A stretch of 64,000 bases of DNA, from the NCBI GenBank assembly GCA_014526335.1, contig JACTAT010000016.1, positions 4,921,478 through 4,985,477 of the forward strand. The letters are read 5' to 3'. Positions within the stretch are counted from its first letter, which is position 1. Each line of letters begins with the position of its first letter. The notes below the pieces were generated by a model. That model did not search any database and was not told the origin of the DNA. It saw nothing but the letters and a program-made list of their open reading frames with translations. The DNA is from Chrysaora quinquecirrha. Lineage: Eukaryota > Cnidaria > Scyphozoa > Semaeostomeae > Pelagiidae. Below are positions 11,859-23,256 of this stretch, piece by piece. The translations under genes were made by a program, and so were the position numbers.

Positions 11859-12457
11859 TCTGTTCCTTACTCACCATTGCGTTATTTCCTTTGCCAAACA
11901 TTGAATGCTGTGATGTCGTCAGCATATAAATGGATTTCTCCTTCTGAATTTGACTCTGATATATCATTCATGTATATGGAAAACATTCTTGGGCCCAAGA
12001 GAGAGCCTTGTGGAACTCCGTACTTGACCTTTCTCAGCTCAGATGCCACCCCATTTACCTCAGTAAACTGTTGTCGATCTTCTAAATAATTTTCCAGGAG
12101 ATGATAAAGTTATCCTGTGATTCCGATCGCTTTCAGTTTTTGTTTTAAGATCTGATGGTCTATTGAGTCGAAAGCCTTGCTGCAGCCAATGAACATAACC
12201 CCAACTGTCTTACCATTATTTATCGCATTTTTTCACACTTCTGATAGATAAAGTAACAGAGACTCCGTTGATGTTCCTTTCTTGTACGCCCACTGATTTC
12301 TTTGCCTTGTTAAATCCACCTGCTCGTCTAGTTGATCACATATAACGGCTTCGTACACCTTGCCGGCAATGGGCAGCATGGTTAAGGGGCGGTAATGTCC
12401 TCTCTCTACTCTTTCGCCTGCTTTAAATGCTGGCTTCAGCTTACCAATTTTCCATGT

Positions 12458-13711
12458 TCATGGGAATTTTCTCTCGAGGTATCCTTGTCTACATATATTT
12501 GCCAGACACACACCCATATCATCAGCAAGCACCCTCAACTCATTGGTTGTAATGCCGTCGTGTCCTGCAGCTTTTTTTGGGTTCAGGATTTTCAGTTTTT
12601 CCGTGAATTGCTTACCCGTAAAATTCAGCTCTGATAATGTTGGGGTTACTTTTGATATGTATTGGACTTCCTCAACGTGGTTTTCCTCAAATTTATTTGC
12701 TAATTCTTCTCCTACATTTGCAAAAAACTTATTGAAGCATTCTGCGATTTGTTTATCATTTGTCAGCATGTCTCCTGTTTCACTCTTGATTAGGCCTATT
12801 TTCTTTTTCTCTGATTTTTCTGTGCCTCTTAGCTCTTTCACTATTCTCCAGAAGTCAGAACCTCCTCTATCTGTGTCTGCAAGTTTTCTTTTCCTGTATT
12901 TTGCCTCTGCTATTTTCAGTTCTTTGCTAACTCTGTTTCTTATCGTTTTGTATTCTTCCCTGACCTGTGCATCTTGGGTTCTATTTGCCTGTTTTAGTAA
13001 GCTAAACCGTTGATTCATTAGCTTTCGTATCTTACTGTCCATCCAGGGAAGGGATTTAGACCTAATCTTTGCCCTTCTCTTTGGTATGCACTCATTAGCC
13101 ACGTCTTTATATAATTTCTCTACCATCCATAGATTTTCATCAGTATCGTCGAAAATGTTGCATGTATGCCAGGGGGCTGTCTGTATCATTTCCCTGAACT
13201 TCCCTGTGTCAAACTTTTTCTTGTCTGTTACCATTCTTATGACAGGAGATACCTTTTTTCTTTGATACTTTAGGATAGAATATATCATTCTATGGTCGGC
13301 GATGTCCACGTCAAATACACCTGATCTTTCAACCTTGTCTGGATTACTAACTAGCAGTACATCTATCAGGGTCTTCGTGTTTTCTGTTATCCTGGTAGGA
13401 TCTTTTATGATGTTTTGGAGGCGCTGACTTTTCAATATTTCATTGAGTTTTTTCCCATTTGTGTTTGCTTTATCAAATAGATCACTATTTAAATCTCCCA
13501 TCATCAAGATGTTTTTCTTTTTCGTTTTCAAATGTTCTATGTGCTTTTCGAATAACGTGAAGAAACCTCTATCATCAGGTGATCTATAAACAACAGAAAT
13601 ACATACTTTTTGTGAATGCAAAGTGAGATCAGCCCAAATTGCTTCAATGTTATCGTGCTCTTTACTTTGCTTTTTCTCCACAAGATCTAGATGCTCACTG
13701 AAATAAAGCAA
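12458..13711 (-). pseudogene. LINE ORF2 segment: APE endonuclease and RT N terminus
   Basis: This is the longest open piece of the LINE (417 codons). It contains the apurinic-endonuclease-like motifs VYRSPDD, GDLNSDL and DHRMI, followed by the linker and the early RT motif KKAAGHDGI. The endonuclease N terminus (NVNGL, ITETKL) continues upstream to about 13,920 in another frame, so a frameshift separates them. The ORF ends where the RT would continue, in a shifted frame, into fingers and palm. The product would nick target DNA for target-primed reverse transcription. Confidence 0.9.
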
Positions 13712-14020
13712 ACATCCTCCTCCACTGTTTACTTCCCTGTCCCGTCGGAAGAATTTGTAGCCTTGAATCTCTAGTTCGCTATCCTCGACTTTTTCATGTA
13801 ATTTGGTCTCCGTTATGCCTAAGATGTCTATGTTGGTGTTGCATAGGATTAGCTTTATTTCCTGCAGTTCCGTCGATGTTAATAATCCATTTACATTTAC
13901 ATGGGCAGTTTTGAGAAAAGCTTTGCCCCCTTTAAAGCAGTTCGTAAGCTCTCTTAAGAAACACTGCTCAGGAGCGTTTATTCCTTCATTTGGGTTTATA
14001 GCTAGACATACTGGGCATTT

Positions 14021-14296
14021 CTATCCCAAACTGTTCTTAAGTTCTCTATAGAGAGCCTCAGCAACGTTCCCACACTTTGATCCGATGTGACAGAATTTAT
14101 TGCATCCAATACACTTGAGGGCTCTGTGGGTTGAGGCTACTGCTCGCTTGCAAACTGCACATGGAAACTTTATTGGTCCTGGGTTCATATGAATATCACC
14201 CGCTAAAATCATTTTCCATTCCTCAAAACCTTCACTTCTTAGCTGGAAGGTACTTGTGTTTCTTTTCCTTCTGTCGTAACATATTCGTGATTTCAT
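14021..14296 (-). pseudogene. LINE N-terminal region with 2A-like motif and PHD-like finger
   Basis: 91 codons starting at an ATG. GDIHMNPGP sits about 33 residues in, directly before a Cys-rich finger (CAVCKR, CIGC, CHIGSKC). Known 2A sequences end D(V/I)ExNPGP; here the Glu is His, so ribosome skipping may be weak or lost. The placement before a zinc finger is as in 2A-bearing LINEs of other invertebrates. Confidence 0.8.
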
Positions 14297-14529
14297 GTAG
14301 CTGTTTTTTTTACCATCGATCCCTCAAGCTACATTTAGGCCCATTCCACGCCAGTGCAGTACAGCACGAAATCCATCTGAATCTTTGCAATCATCATCCC
14401 AAGTAGTCTTTTCTTTGCATTTTTCTTTTCCTGTATGTTTAAATTGTATTCCTTTAACGGAATAGTTGGATAAAAGGCATCCTATCACCAGAAAAACTGA
14501 TAATTTCTCTCTCCATGTTTTGCACATAT

Positions 14530-14719
14530 CTCAGATTTTCAGCTGAATCTGTTTCTCGAGTCATTTCCCTCTATCAAAGGAATTTCATTCAATTGAGGGA
14601 AACAATAATTCTTTCGATCTGAAGAAATTCCCTTGATCTGATGAATTCTGCAAATCAAAGAACGTGGCCCTTGCTGCCAGACCTCCTCCTCAGATTTTCA
14701 GCTGAATCCTAAACTAGAC
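14530..14719. repeat. Approx. 159-bp tandem repeat, probable LINE 5' UTR monomers
   Basis: The word CTCAGATTTTCAGCTGAATC occurs at 14530-14549 and 14689-14708, with partly similar sequence between ('ttccctctatcaaag' / 'ttcccttgatctgatg'). Its position immediately upstream of the LINE start codon suggests promoter monomers, though a pre-existing repeat cannot be excluded. Confidence 0.45.
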
Positions 14720-15200
14720 ATACGGTACTACTTTTCCGAAGGCACAAGAATACTGGCAATACAAAAATAGGTCTATTGTTACAACAATCGTCTCTCGCTC
14801 TGCTGTTGTGGATTGGAGCAACTTGTGCAATTTTCAACTTTTCTGGAAATTTTCCATATCATAAATTTATATTTGAAACATCACTAGCATGGCTAAATAT
14901 ATTTGAAGCAAATGACCACGGGTCGGTGTGGTAAATTTGCTTGAAACATGTTCCAACTATGTGAGACCTATATGTGGCTTCAATGATTGCTTGAAGAGTG
15001 TAAATATTCCCATTTCTTATATCAGTTGCAAAGTAAGACACAAACGGTACAAATGAACATACCAACACCAGCAAATCATAATGAAAATGGCTATGACAGC
15101 GTAAAAGTTGTTTAAATACAAGCAAGGGAAGCAAGTACAGATGCGATCGCCTTATTCTACTATGTATTTATGTTGATAGGTACAATTTCCACGCAAAATT
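14720..15200. other. No gene seen
   Basis: AT-rich; a 91-codon minus ORF (14859-15134) has no recognisable domain. Confidence 0.5.
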
Positions 15201-15224
15201 TTTTACCAAAATGAAAATTTTTTA

Positions 15225-15450
15225 CGACGATGACGTCATCGTGATGACGTCATGATTTGGGTAAAGTTTAGTAAATCGAACTTAATTATATATCATTCGA
15301 AAGCTCTAAGTCAGGAGAATCCATATTTGCACTTATCGACCTTCTTGGATGCACTAGTAGAGAGATATTGCAGTCAAAGGGCAAAAAGGCTCTTTGATGA
15401 CGTCATCGAAAAGTCCAACTTCCGGTCAAAATTTCACAGGGCCCATCTCG
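15225..15450. mobile_element. Fragment related to the 144-1254 inverted-repeat element
   Basis: The region contains 'gatgacgtcatcgtgatgacgtcatg', a second 'gatgacgtcatcg' and 'acttccggtcaaaatttcac' followed by 'gggcccatctcggatt'. These last words match the inner arm of the element at 144-1254 ('acttccggtgaaaatttt', 'ggcccatcttggatt'). I read it as a diverged or partial member of the same family. The ORFs crossing it are incidental. Confidence 0.5.
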
Positions 15451-17076
15451 GATTTGGAATCAGCGCTATCGATTTACCCAGAATGTGTAATAAAATTCAA
15501 AGTTAGGTTGAAAGTCAGATTGTTATGGAAAATTCCCTGCCTACGCGTCGTGTCTCGTCCTGGTGCTCTGGAATTTGAATCAAAAATGGTTTTAAGATTG
15601 GTTTTAAGTCATTCTCTCAATTTTGTTCTCGTTATAAGATCAAATTATTTCACGAGGACTGGATTTTTTCCAGTTGTAAAGGTATATCTCTTTTAAATGT
15701 TTTCTTCGATCTTTTTCCAGAACAACTAGAAGTTTGATCATAGATACAACGTAGATAGGCCCATGCTCATTTAACTTCCGTATTTGGTTTGGTGAACGTT
15801 CTGGTATCATTTCGTGTGAATGTTGAGAAATTGCTTGCGTACTAGCTTTATATCTGTTTACTTTGAGGACAGACTTCTAATCAGTTGTAAAGGTATCTCT
15901 TTTCAATGATTTCTTCCATGTTTAGCGGAACAGAGGAGCCAAATGACAGAGGCTTCTACTTCTTCATGCAATAGTCAAATGTGATATTGATCTCTGGCCT
16001 TAAGTCTTTTAAGTCTTAAGTTCCACCTTAGATTTTCATTGATAGATAGCTAGATGTCTTTTAGTATCCAAGTTTTATCAAGTAATTTAATAGGGGTGCA
16101 ACATCATGGCATTACATTTAGTCTAAAGGGGTTCCAGTTAATATCCATAGCCCCCACTGGTGTTATGGAGGGGCACCAAAACCCTGAATTCTCCACCATT
16201 TTATTATTGGGATCCTTCGTAGCATTAGGATCATTGTTGCTTTTGTTTTATGTGAGCACAGAGAACATCCACGGAGTTAGCCAACTTTTGAGAGAAGATT
16301 CTCTATCATGTCTGATCAACTGACTCAGGGTTTTTTTTTTAACATGCAGTTCTACACAAAATGTGCAGTTCTAAATAATTTTATGCAGTTCAGAAAGATA
16401 AATTGTGCAGTTGAAAAACAGGCATACAGCATATTTCAAATTTTTTTAAGTACTTGTTACCCTATGTATACCAAAATGAAGAACGGTATATCTTTTGCTT
16501 CAGGAATGGTATATCTTTTGCTTCAGTCAACAAAATGGCCTGGTCTCATACTTAGATTTTGCCATTTCCAATTGCAGAATAACCACGAGCAATTCTAGAC
16601 CCATAAAATTAAAATTTTTTTTGGAGAGTTATGCCTATACCCCCTAATTTAGTTATATTTATGTCAAACTTTGTAAATTCAGCTTTCTTCACCAATGATA
16701 ATGTCAATTTTTCTTAAAAAACCCTGAACTGACTTAACATTAGACTTTAAATTGACTGACTTCGTAGTGACTGGTTATTTACAGGAGTATTTATGAGTGA
16801 CATGATTTATTGCACAGATAGAAGCTTTAGATGTAACTACGTTCTTACAGAAAGTTCTAGTTATTATGACGTACAAGTATTAGGGCCAGGATTAGGGCAG
16901 TTTATAAGGGCCTTTGAAGTTATACCTCATCTGTTCGAATCAATAGATATTTTGTTGTTATTCTTATCATTAAATTTCCCAAGACATCCTAGGGGTGATG
17001 AGCCCTCCCTTATGGCCAAGGATTTTATTTTATAAATGGTATCTTGTCTTGCCAAGGCTAAACTGGTACTAATATT
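15451..17076. other. No gene seen
   Basis: AT-rich with short, overlapping ORFs (15394-15696, 16054-16323, 16308-16598, 16793-17035) that show no recognised motifs and no consistent splice pairing. Confidence 0.45.
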
Positions 17077-17170
17077 CACCCGCATCGTGGGTGTCAAGGT
17101 AAAAATCTCACCCGCATTGCGGGTGTCAAGGTAAAAAGTTCTCCCGCATCACAGGCATCAAGTTAAAAGG
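17077..17170. repeat. Minisatellite of three ~32-bp units with internal palindrome
   Basis: Two near-identical units of 'cacccgcat..ygggtgtcaaggtaaaaa' and a third, more diverged one. Each unit contains a short inverted repeat (CACCCGCA / TGCGGGTG). Unit 2 is the perfect palindrome. Confidence 0.8.
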
Positions 17171-17235
17171 CTAGTCTACTTTTAATGGTAAACACATAAG
17201 AGAATTGATAAAAGTGTATTAAACTGTGGACAAAA

Positions 17236-17540
17236 AAAGAACATTATCATCATCATCATAATCATCATCATAGTTATCAGCACCGTCAAAATTATTATTA
17301 TCACCATCGTCAACTATGACATTTTAATCACCATTAGAATCATCCTCATCATCATCATCATCATTACCATCATCATAATCATCATCATCATCATAATCAT
17401 AATCATCATCAGATCATCATCATCATCATCATCATCATGCCATCGAAATCATAATACTAATAATAATAATCATCATCATCATCACAATCATCATTATGTT
17501 CATCTCATCAAAATCATCATCATCATCATCATTATAATAT
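17236..17540. repeat. (ATC)n trinucleotide satellite
   Basis: An imperfect run of CAT/ATC triplets over about 300 bases. Confidence 0.9.
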
Positions 17541-18180
17541 GAAAGCTGAAGGTCAAATATAAGCCAAGTTTTATAAAACAAAACCTTGGGTGGGATAGTG
17601 AGCCAGTGAGTCACGGAGGTTAAGGGTATCTCTTACTGTGTTCCATGCAATTGAATTCTAATGCAACGTTTCTATGCCCTGTCTGCACTCAAAAATCCTA
17701 TTATTAACAGCCTAAAGAAAAGTCAAACAGTTCGATGGTAAATGCTTAATGAAATTTTTTGCCACCAAATTTCCAGATCTACTGAGAATATTCCAAATGC
17801 TTTTGTGTCAACTTAAGACGCAAAATTAGTTGTATTAGTGCTGCGTAAATTCGAAAATCTTATCCCTATCTCATCGCAGACTTTAATGTTAAATGTCCTT
17901 AATGAACAACAAATATCTCACTATATCGGAATGATTTTCATTTTGTGTGTTTGTGCTCTGAATATTCAAAGGAACATTCAACTTGAAAGCCGAAAAAGTT
18001 GACCTCTTAGTAGTGTTTCATACACATTGAAACAGTGAAACACAAAGTTTAGTGTGGCGATTTATGGAAATGATCAAAGCAAGAACTCTTCTTGAGCACG
18101 GAAAGAATACGAGGAAAATTCAAATATTAATTACAGTCTCCTTTGACGTCCTTTGACCCCTGCAAACATGAAAACGTACT
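17541..18180. other. No gene seen
   Basis: AT-rich; no ORF over 60 codons apart from one that starts in the adjacent repeat. Confidence 0.5.
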
Positions 18181-18600
18181 TAACAAAAACGCGAAGCAAC
18201 CCAAAATTGCTCAAAACCAGCCAAAAGCACTCAAAACGAACCATAACTTGATGAAAAGCACAAAAACCACCCAGAAATGTCCAATTCACCTGGAACATCT
18301 ATTAAGTGGCAGAAAATCCTTGAAAAATCACCAGAAACTCTCATGTTCTTTTAAATTTCATTCTTAACTCTTAAAAGTCTACTTTCGGCTTGGGACTTTT
18401 GTTGACATAAAAAGCTTTTACATCTCTGGAGTCGGAAAAGCCTTTTTTCTTCACAACAGTACTGTAGTATTGTATTTGAGCGTGAAGTTGAGAGATAAGA
18501 CACAATCGCACGCTGCCAATAAATATACCTTTTGGAAATGTATCCATTTTCTGGGAAGCGTGTTTCGTTTTCATATCTCAAAATATCTTGTAAGAAAGAC
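18181..18600. repeat. Dispersed two-part repeat, copy 1
   Basis: A degenerate 'caaaacnaccc'-type minisatellite (about 18,181-18,300) is followed by about 230 bases that resemble 22,590-22,830. Minus-strand translation of both copies shares a word of the form DV(K/N)AFY followed by K(S/T)-rich sequence, which hints at a decayed coding sequence. The nucleotide identity is modest. Confidence 0.5.
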
Positions 18601-20729
18601 TACATTGTTAAAGTAAACTTCATAATCATAATCTTTCTCTACATAGGATCCGATCCATTAGCAAAGTCAGCAAAAGTTGCATGTCTTGATGAATGTTTTC
18701 TATCGGGCCTAGCTACAAATTTTCAATTTCATGGTGCAGTTCTCATCACAGACAAAATAGCAAGTCTAGATATTGTACAGACAGTTAAGACAAATTGTTT
18801 TGCAATAATTTGAGTGAAATTTCTTAGTTTACTTTGCTATATATCTCAAAGTAGCACTTAAGAACGTCAAAAGTTACATCAAATGGCGAATAACCCGATG
18901 AATGTTTTTTGAGCATTCACTCACATGCAGATAATTCACTGTCTCATTTTAGTGACCCATCCTCTTTCATATTGACAGTTGACAATACCCATTGTCCTAT
19001 TAGCCAATCATTGAGTCGGATACATTACAGAGAATAATAGTAAGGGTGCCCAAGAGTTGTCAAATATATTCGAAGTGTTTGTGACACTGCCATTCCCATT
19101 ATTTGTACTTGGCACATTGTTACTTGGTGCATGGTGCGAACAGCTCCCAGTAACACTTTTTTTGATCGATTTGGTTAGGAGATAGCGATTGGGCTTGTAA
19201 TGCAGAAAGAGATTTTAGCCACTTGCAGAAAATGGTGTTTCAGTACTGGCGCTGGCAGGCCAACTTTCACTGGGTACTGGCCTTGTAACAGTGTTAGTTG
19301 CATTAGTACGTATTCCACTAGCCGCACTAATTTGATTTCTATTATCTTCATTAGCACGCGCAAACAAGTTTACTCATCTTTGCATGAAAAGGAGACTGAG
19401 GATGATTTTGAACATTAGACTTTGTATGAAAGCGAGGCTGAGACCAAAGTTCAGACGTCGCAAGATAATCTGAACAACAAATCAAATTTTAGTCATTATG
19501 TCAAAATTTGACAAGCACATCAAATTTCAACAAGTGCATCAAAATTGAATTGTTATCAAAATTACGTTTCAGACAGAATTTAATAAGTTATACCCAAAGT
19601 TTTGAAGAACTTATTTTGGTGGCAAATGCACCTGCTAGATATGAAGCTTGGCCCTCTCCAAAGGGGCTTCATAGTCACAGGAGAAGTACTTTTGTTTTGA
19701 CTATGTCTGCCTTTACAGCTCCGCTTGCGTGTTGGGTAAAGAATTTGCAATAATTTATTATTATAAATACGTTTTTTGTAATATTATGCTCTTAAAAACT
19801 GTCCTTGCCTTATGCTCTTTATGGAGAGCAGAGCAAACGGGGATGTTTAGAATATTTTTAGCCTGCATACTTTTTATACAAGACAGTCCATAAGCCCAGG
19901 GTATACATGTCAAAATTTGACAAGCATGCTTGACCTATTTTGTTGGATTTGAAATTTGATGAAATCCTATTTTTCTGGGTTAGCTAATTCTCCTGCTATT
20001 GTTTTAGGTATTCCAATTTTTGTATCATACGCTTGAACCCTTGAATGAAGAACAGTACTGAAAAACATAAAATCATAGTAAATTTTCATATTCATTCAAA
20101 TTTTGACAAACGTTTTCAGCCTAAGTGACTCAGCCTTTCTTAAGGAGACTTTCTTAATCGATATATATAAATTTGGTATGATAGCGGAGATATTAATACC
20201 CAGGACCAATTTTTTGGCGGTTTGTATCTTGAGTCATTTTTTCTGAGTTGGCATTTTTAGCGATTATTTATTTGGGTAGTTGAAATTTGTTCCAGGACAT
20301 AGCACCCCTGTCAAAGAAATGTATGTGCCCCCCCGGAGGTCTATCAGAATATGTAGGCTGAAAGTCGCTGAAATTTAAGAATTATTAAGAATAATCACAG
20401 CCTCAATCTTCATGAAAAACCTTTTTAACACGTTGATTTCTCTGCAATTTTTCACAATTGTTTTCATAAACGGTCTGTATCATAATGGGTGGTCAATAGG
20501 CACAATTCCCAAATATCAAGTAAGGCATGCAGATGATATGCAGACCATTACGTTTATATACTTTATGCGATGTTTTGTTTACATATTGTTCTGTGCTGTT
20601 AATGTTCTGTTACAAAACAACAAATGATTTGACTAGTGTTTCTTGATCTACAGTCGAATTTGAGTATTTGAGACAGTTTATTACAGGTCTGCATTCTTAG
20701 TTGACAACGGGGATTTCTCTAGACCATTA
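18601..20729. other. No gene seen; short repeated words
   Basis: AT-rich. Words such as 'tcaaaatttgacaag' recur (about 19,500 and 19,912). The ORFs are short and domain-free. Confidence 0.45.
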
Positions 20730-22408
20730 AATCCATAAAGCGATCAAAAGCAACTGGAATTGATGATCTCCCACCAGGTCTCGTAAAAGATGCTGCAGAC
20801 GTACTTTCAGTGCCTCTTTCTCATATGATAAATTTGTCTCTTGACACTGGCCAATTTCCACAGGAATGGAAAGCGGCCAAAATCATCCCTTTGCATAAGT
20901 GAGGATCGACAACGAACTTTGATAACTATAGACCAATATCCGTTCTACCTATAGTATCAAAAGTAATAGGGAAGATTGTACAGAAACAGTTGATGAAATT
21001 TTTAGATGAAAATAAACTACTTTCTACAAGGCAGTTTGGCTTCAGAGCAAAAATGTCGACAGAACTAGCAGCTACGTTGTTGCTAGATGATATCAGGAAA
21101 AGCGTGGACAAAGGGCAACTAGTAGGCGCTGTGTTTGTTGATCTTAGCAAGGCCTTTGACACCATCAGCCATTCCAAATTGTTGACCAAGCTTCCATCAT
21201 ATGGCATTAACGGCAAAGAACTTACCTGGTTTGAAGATTACTTGTTTAATCGGTCAGCACAAGTGAGCTACAATGACGTACTATCCGAAGCTCAACATTT
21301 AAATTCGGGTGTCCCTCAGGGCTCAATCCTTGGACCGCTACTCTTCGTTTTATTCTTCAACGACATAACCGACGTAATTGAGACAAACATTATCAAATAT
21401 GCTGATGATACGGTTATCTACTTTGCGGATAAGGATGTCACAAATCTGAGCAAAAGCCTCACAAATGAAATGACAAAGCTTGAAAAATGGATGGACGATA
21501 ATGAACTCATTCTAAATACGAAGAAAGGAAAAACAGAGGTGCTAGTTTTTGGGACTGCCCAGCGTCTGAAGCGACAGAGTGATGAAATATGTGTTCGCTA
21601 CAAAGGGACGAAAATCAATAATACTACTTCGTACAGATATTTGGGAGTGGAAATCGATTCATCTTTAAATCTAAACACCAACTTTGAGCTATGTTATAAA
21701 CGAGCTTCTGGCAGATTACGCCTACTATCGAAGCTAAGATGTTTCTTAGACAGCACAACGGCTTGTACACTTTATCGCTCTATGATTATACCTATTGTGA
21801 CATATTGTGGAATCTTAAATCTGAAACTGACAACTGGCCAGTCGAGAAAGTTATCTGCTCTCCATGACCGTGCTTTAAGAATAATTGGCGTGAAATCTAA
21901 GGAATGCAGTGTCCTGTCACCTGAAAAATCGAATGTGAAACGAGCATGTATCCTGGTGCATAACATCTTGAATAAAGATGTGTGTGATGCCTTGAAGAGT
22001 CACTTCTTAACGCATGCACATATCAAGACCACAAGAAACAATAAATGCCTAGCCACTTTGCCAATCATCAGAACTGAATATGCGCGAAAGGGATTTTATT
22101 ACATGGGTGCAAAGTTGTACAACGATTTGCCTAAAGATTTAAGAATTGCCGAAAACAAACGAGATTTTAAGGAGGGACTGGACTTATTTTTAAAACCGAA
22201 ATAACTTTATAAAATAAATTAAGCTTTTTAAAAATCATTATGGACTTTTATCGTGATATTTATTCATAGTTATACAATTGTAAATTAGGTTTTTAATATT
22301 TCTTTTCTTTTCTTTTTAAGCAGGACAGGCATTGAAAACAGCGATATTTTTTTTGTTGAAGCTTTAATCCTGTTAAAATATTCGTATTATTTATTTATTT
22401 ATTTATTT
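20730..22408 (+). mobile_element. 5'-truncated CR1/Jockey-type LINE
   Basis: RT-coding sequence enters at about 20,736 with the motif SKATGIDDLPPGL, continues through one in-frame TGA (near 20,900), and is then open for 404 codons to the stop at 22,202-22,204. The endonuclease and ORF1 are absent, as in typical 5'-truncated insertions. The 3' UTR ends in a (TTAT)n run at about 22,386-22,408. It belongs to a different family from the LINE at 10.9-14.5 kb and lies on the opposite strand. Confidence 0.92.
20990..22204 (+). pseudogene. LINE reverse transcriptase, palm to C terminus
   Basis: 404 codons. Motifs in order are FGFRAKMST, AVFVDLSKAFDTI (palm A), GVPQGSILGPLLF (motif B region), YADDTVIYF at 21398-21424 (catalytic Asp pair), LGVEIDSSLN and QSRKLSALHDRALRII (thumb and tail). 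The catalytic residues are intact, but upstream domains are missing and there is an upstream stop, so it is not autonomous. Confidence 0.93.
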
Positions 22409-22429
22409 CCATGTACCCACATAAACTTG

Positions 22430-22850
22430 GAACCACCCAAAACGACCCAAAACGACCCTAAACCACCCTAAACGAGCCATAAACAGATCAAAGTCACCCA
22501 AAAGCACTCAAAAAGTGCAATTTACTTTTAAATCATTGATTTGTTCGTAGAGAATTCATGAAAAGCCCCACAAATTCAACATGAAATATGATTGTTTCTT
22601 TAAATTCCTCTTTCGTCTTGAGACTTTTTGCTGTAACACAGTAAAAAGCATTAACATCTCTACAGACAGTCAGAAAGGCATTTTGTTCACAGCAGGAGTA
22701 TTGCATGGAAGAGTGAACTTGCGATAGAACGCGAACGTACGCTTTGTAAATAAATTCCTTTTGGGGAAAGTATTTAGTATCTGAAAAACGTGTTTCGTTA
22801 CTCAATATCCGGCAAGACTCCAGTTCTGGCTGAAAACCCAACACGCCGAG
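22430..22850. repeat. Dispersed two-part repeat, copy 2
   Basis: Same order as 18,181-18,600: a 'ccacccaaaacgaccc' minisatellite, then the ~230-base unit. The minus-strand frame 22533-22844 is open for 103 codons here. The copies flank the plus-strand LINE, but I see no sign that they are its termini. Confidence 0.5.
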
Positions 22851-22941
22851 CTAAGTAACTCAAATGAAATGCCCCTCGGATCAATTCGATCGTAAACGGT
22901 CAATAGTGAGTCGTCTTAAGAGCATTTCTGCGAATAATCGA

Positions 22942-23256
22942 ATGGGGAACATTTGCTGCAGTAAACCCAGCCAAGGACCCACCAATGTTTATCGTAACGA
23001 TAATAAGATTATCCAACAAGGATTTCTAAGGGATTTGTTTGAAAGCAATAGAAATCGAAGCAAAGGGTGCATTAGATTCAATGTAATGAATTGCAATTGC
23101 AACTCAAATGGGCTAGAATCATGCTATAAGAAAATCCCACAATCTCGCAATACCGTAAAAGCTTTATTAAGCCCCGTCTCTATCAAATTTCCCTCTTTCA
23201 AAGAAATTGGAAATAACCCCCCTTGTAGACTACTCGACAGTTCAATTGTAAACTGA
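22942..23256 (+). CDS. Small ORF with acylation-type N terminus, unidentified
   Basis: The frame from 22864 contains an internal ATG at 22942 giving 104 codons that begin MGNICCSK. A Gly at position 2 with Cys5-Cys6 is the classic layout for N-myristoylation plus palmitoylation, so the product would sit on inner membranes if expressed. The rest is Asn/Arg/Ser-rich with a CNCNSNG stretch and no known domain. An AATAAA-like 'aataaaaag' follows at about 23,420. It has no identifiable paralogue in the window. It may be a real small gene or a chance ORF. Confidence 0.35.
   Translation: MGNICCSKPSQGPTNVYRNDNKIIQQGFLRDLFESNRNRSKGCIRFNVMNCNCNSNGLESCYKKIPQSRNTVKALLSPVSIKFPSFKEIGNNPPCRLLDSSIVN

Larger units (their letters stand above)
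10902..14530 (-). mobile_element. L2/CR1-like LINE, nearly full length, broken
   Basis: This is a non-LTR retrotransposon read on the minus strand. From 5' to 3' it has an N-terminal hydrophobic stretch (14440-14527), a 2A-like GDIHMNPGP (14175-14200), a Cys/His PHD-like finger (14030-14170), an APE endonuclease and the start of the RT (13711-12458, 417 codons, with GDLNSDLF and ADHRM motifs), an RT core with SKAFD near 12,160 and YADD at 11915-11926, and a C-terminal domain (11858-11364). The 3' end is an (ATTC)n run at 10902-10926, read as (GAAT)n in the sense direction, which is typical of L2/CR1-type tails. Frame changes and stops near 14020-13715, 12480-11860 and elsewhere show it is inactive. 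Confidence 0.92.

Noticed and set aside
17077..17170. CRISPR-like array
   Set aside because: Only three units, no unique spacers, and clear eukaryotic context.
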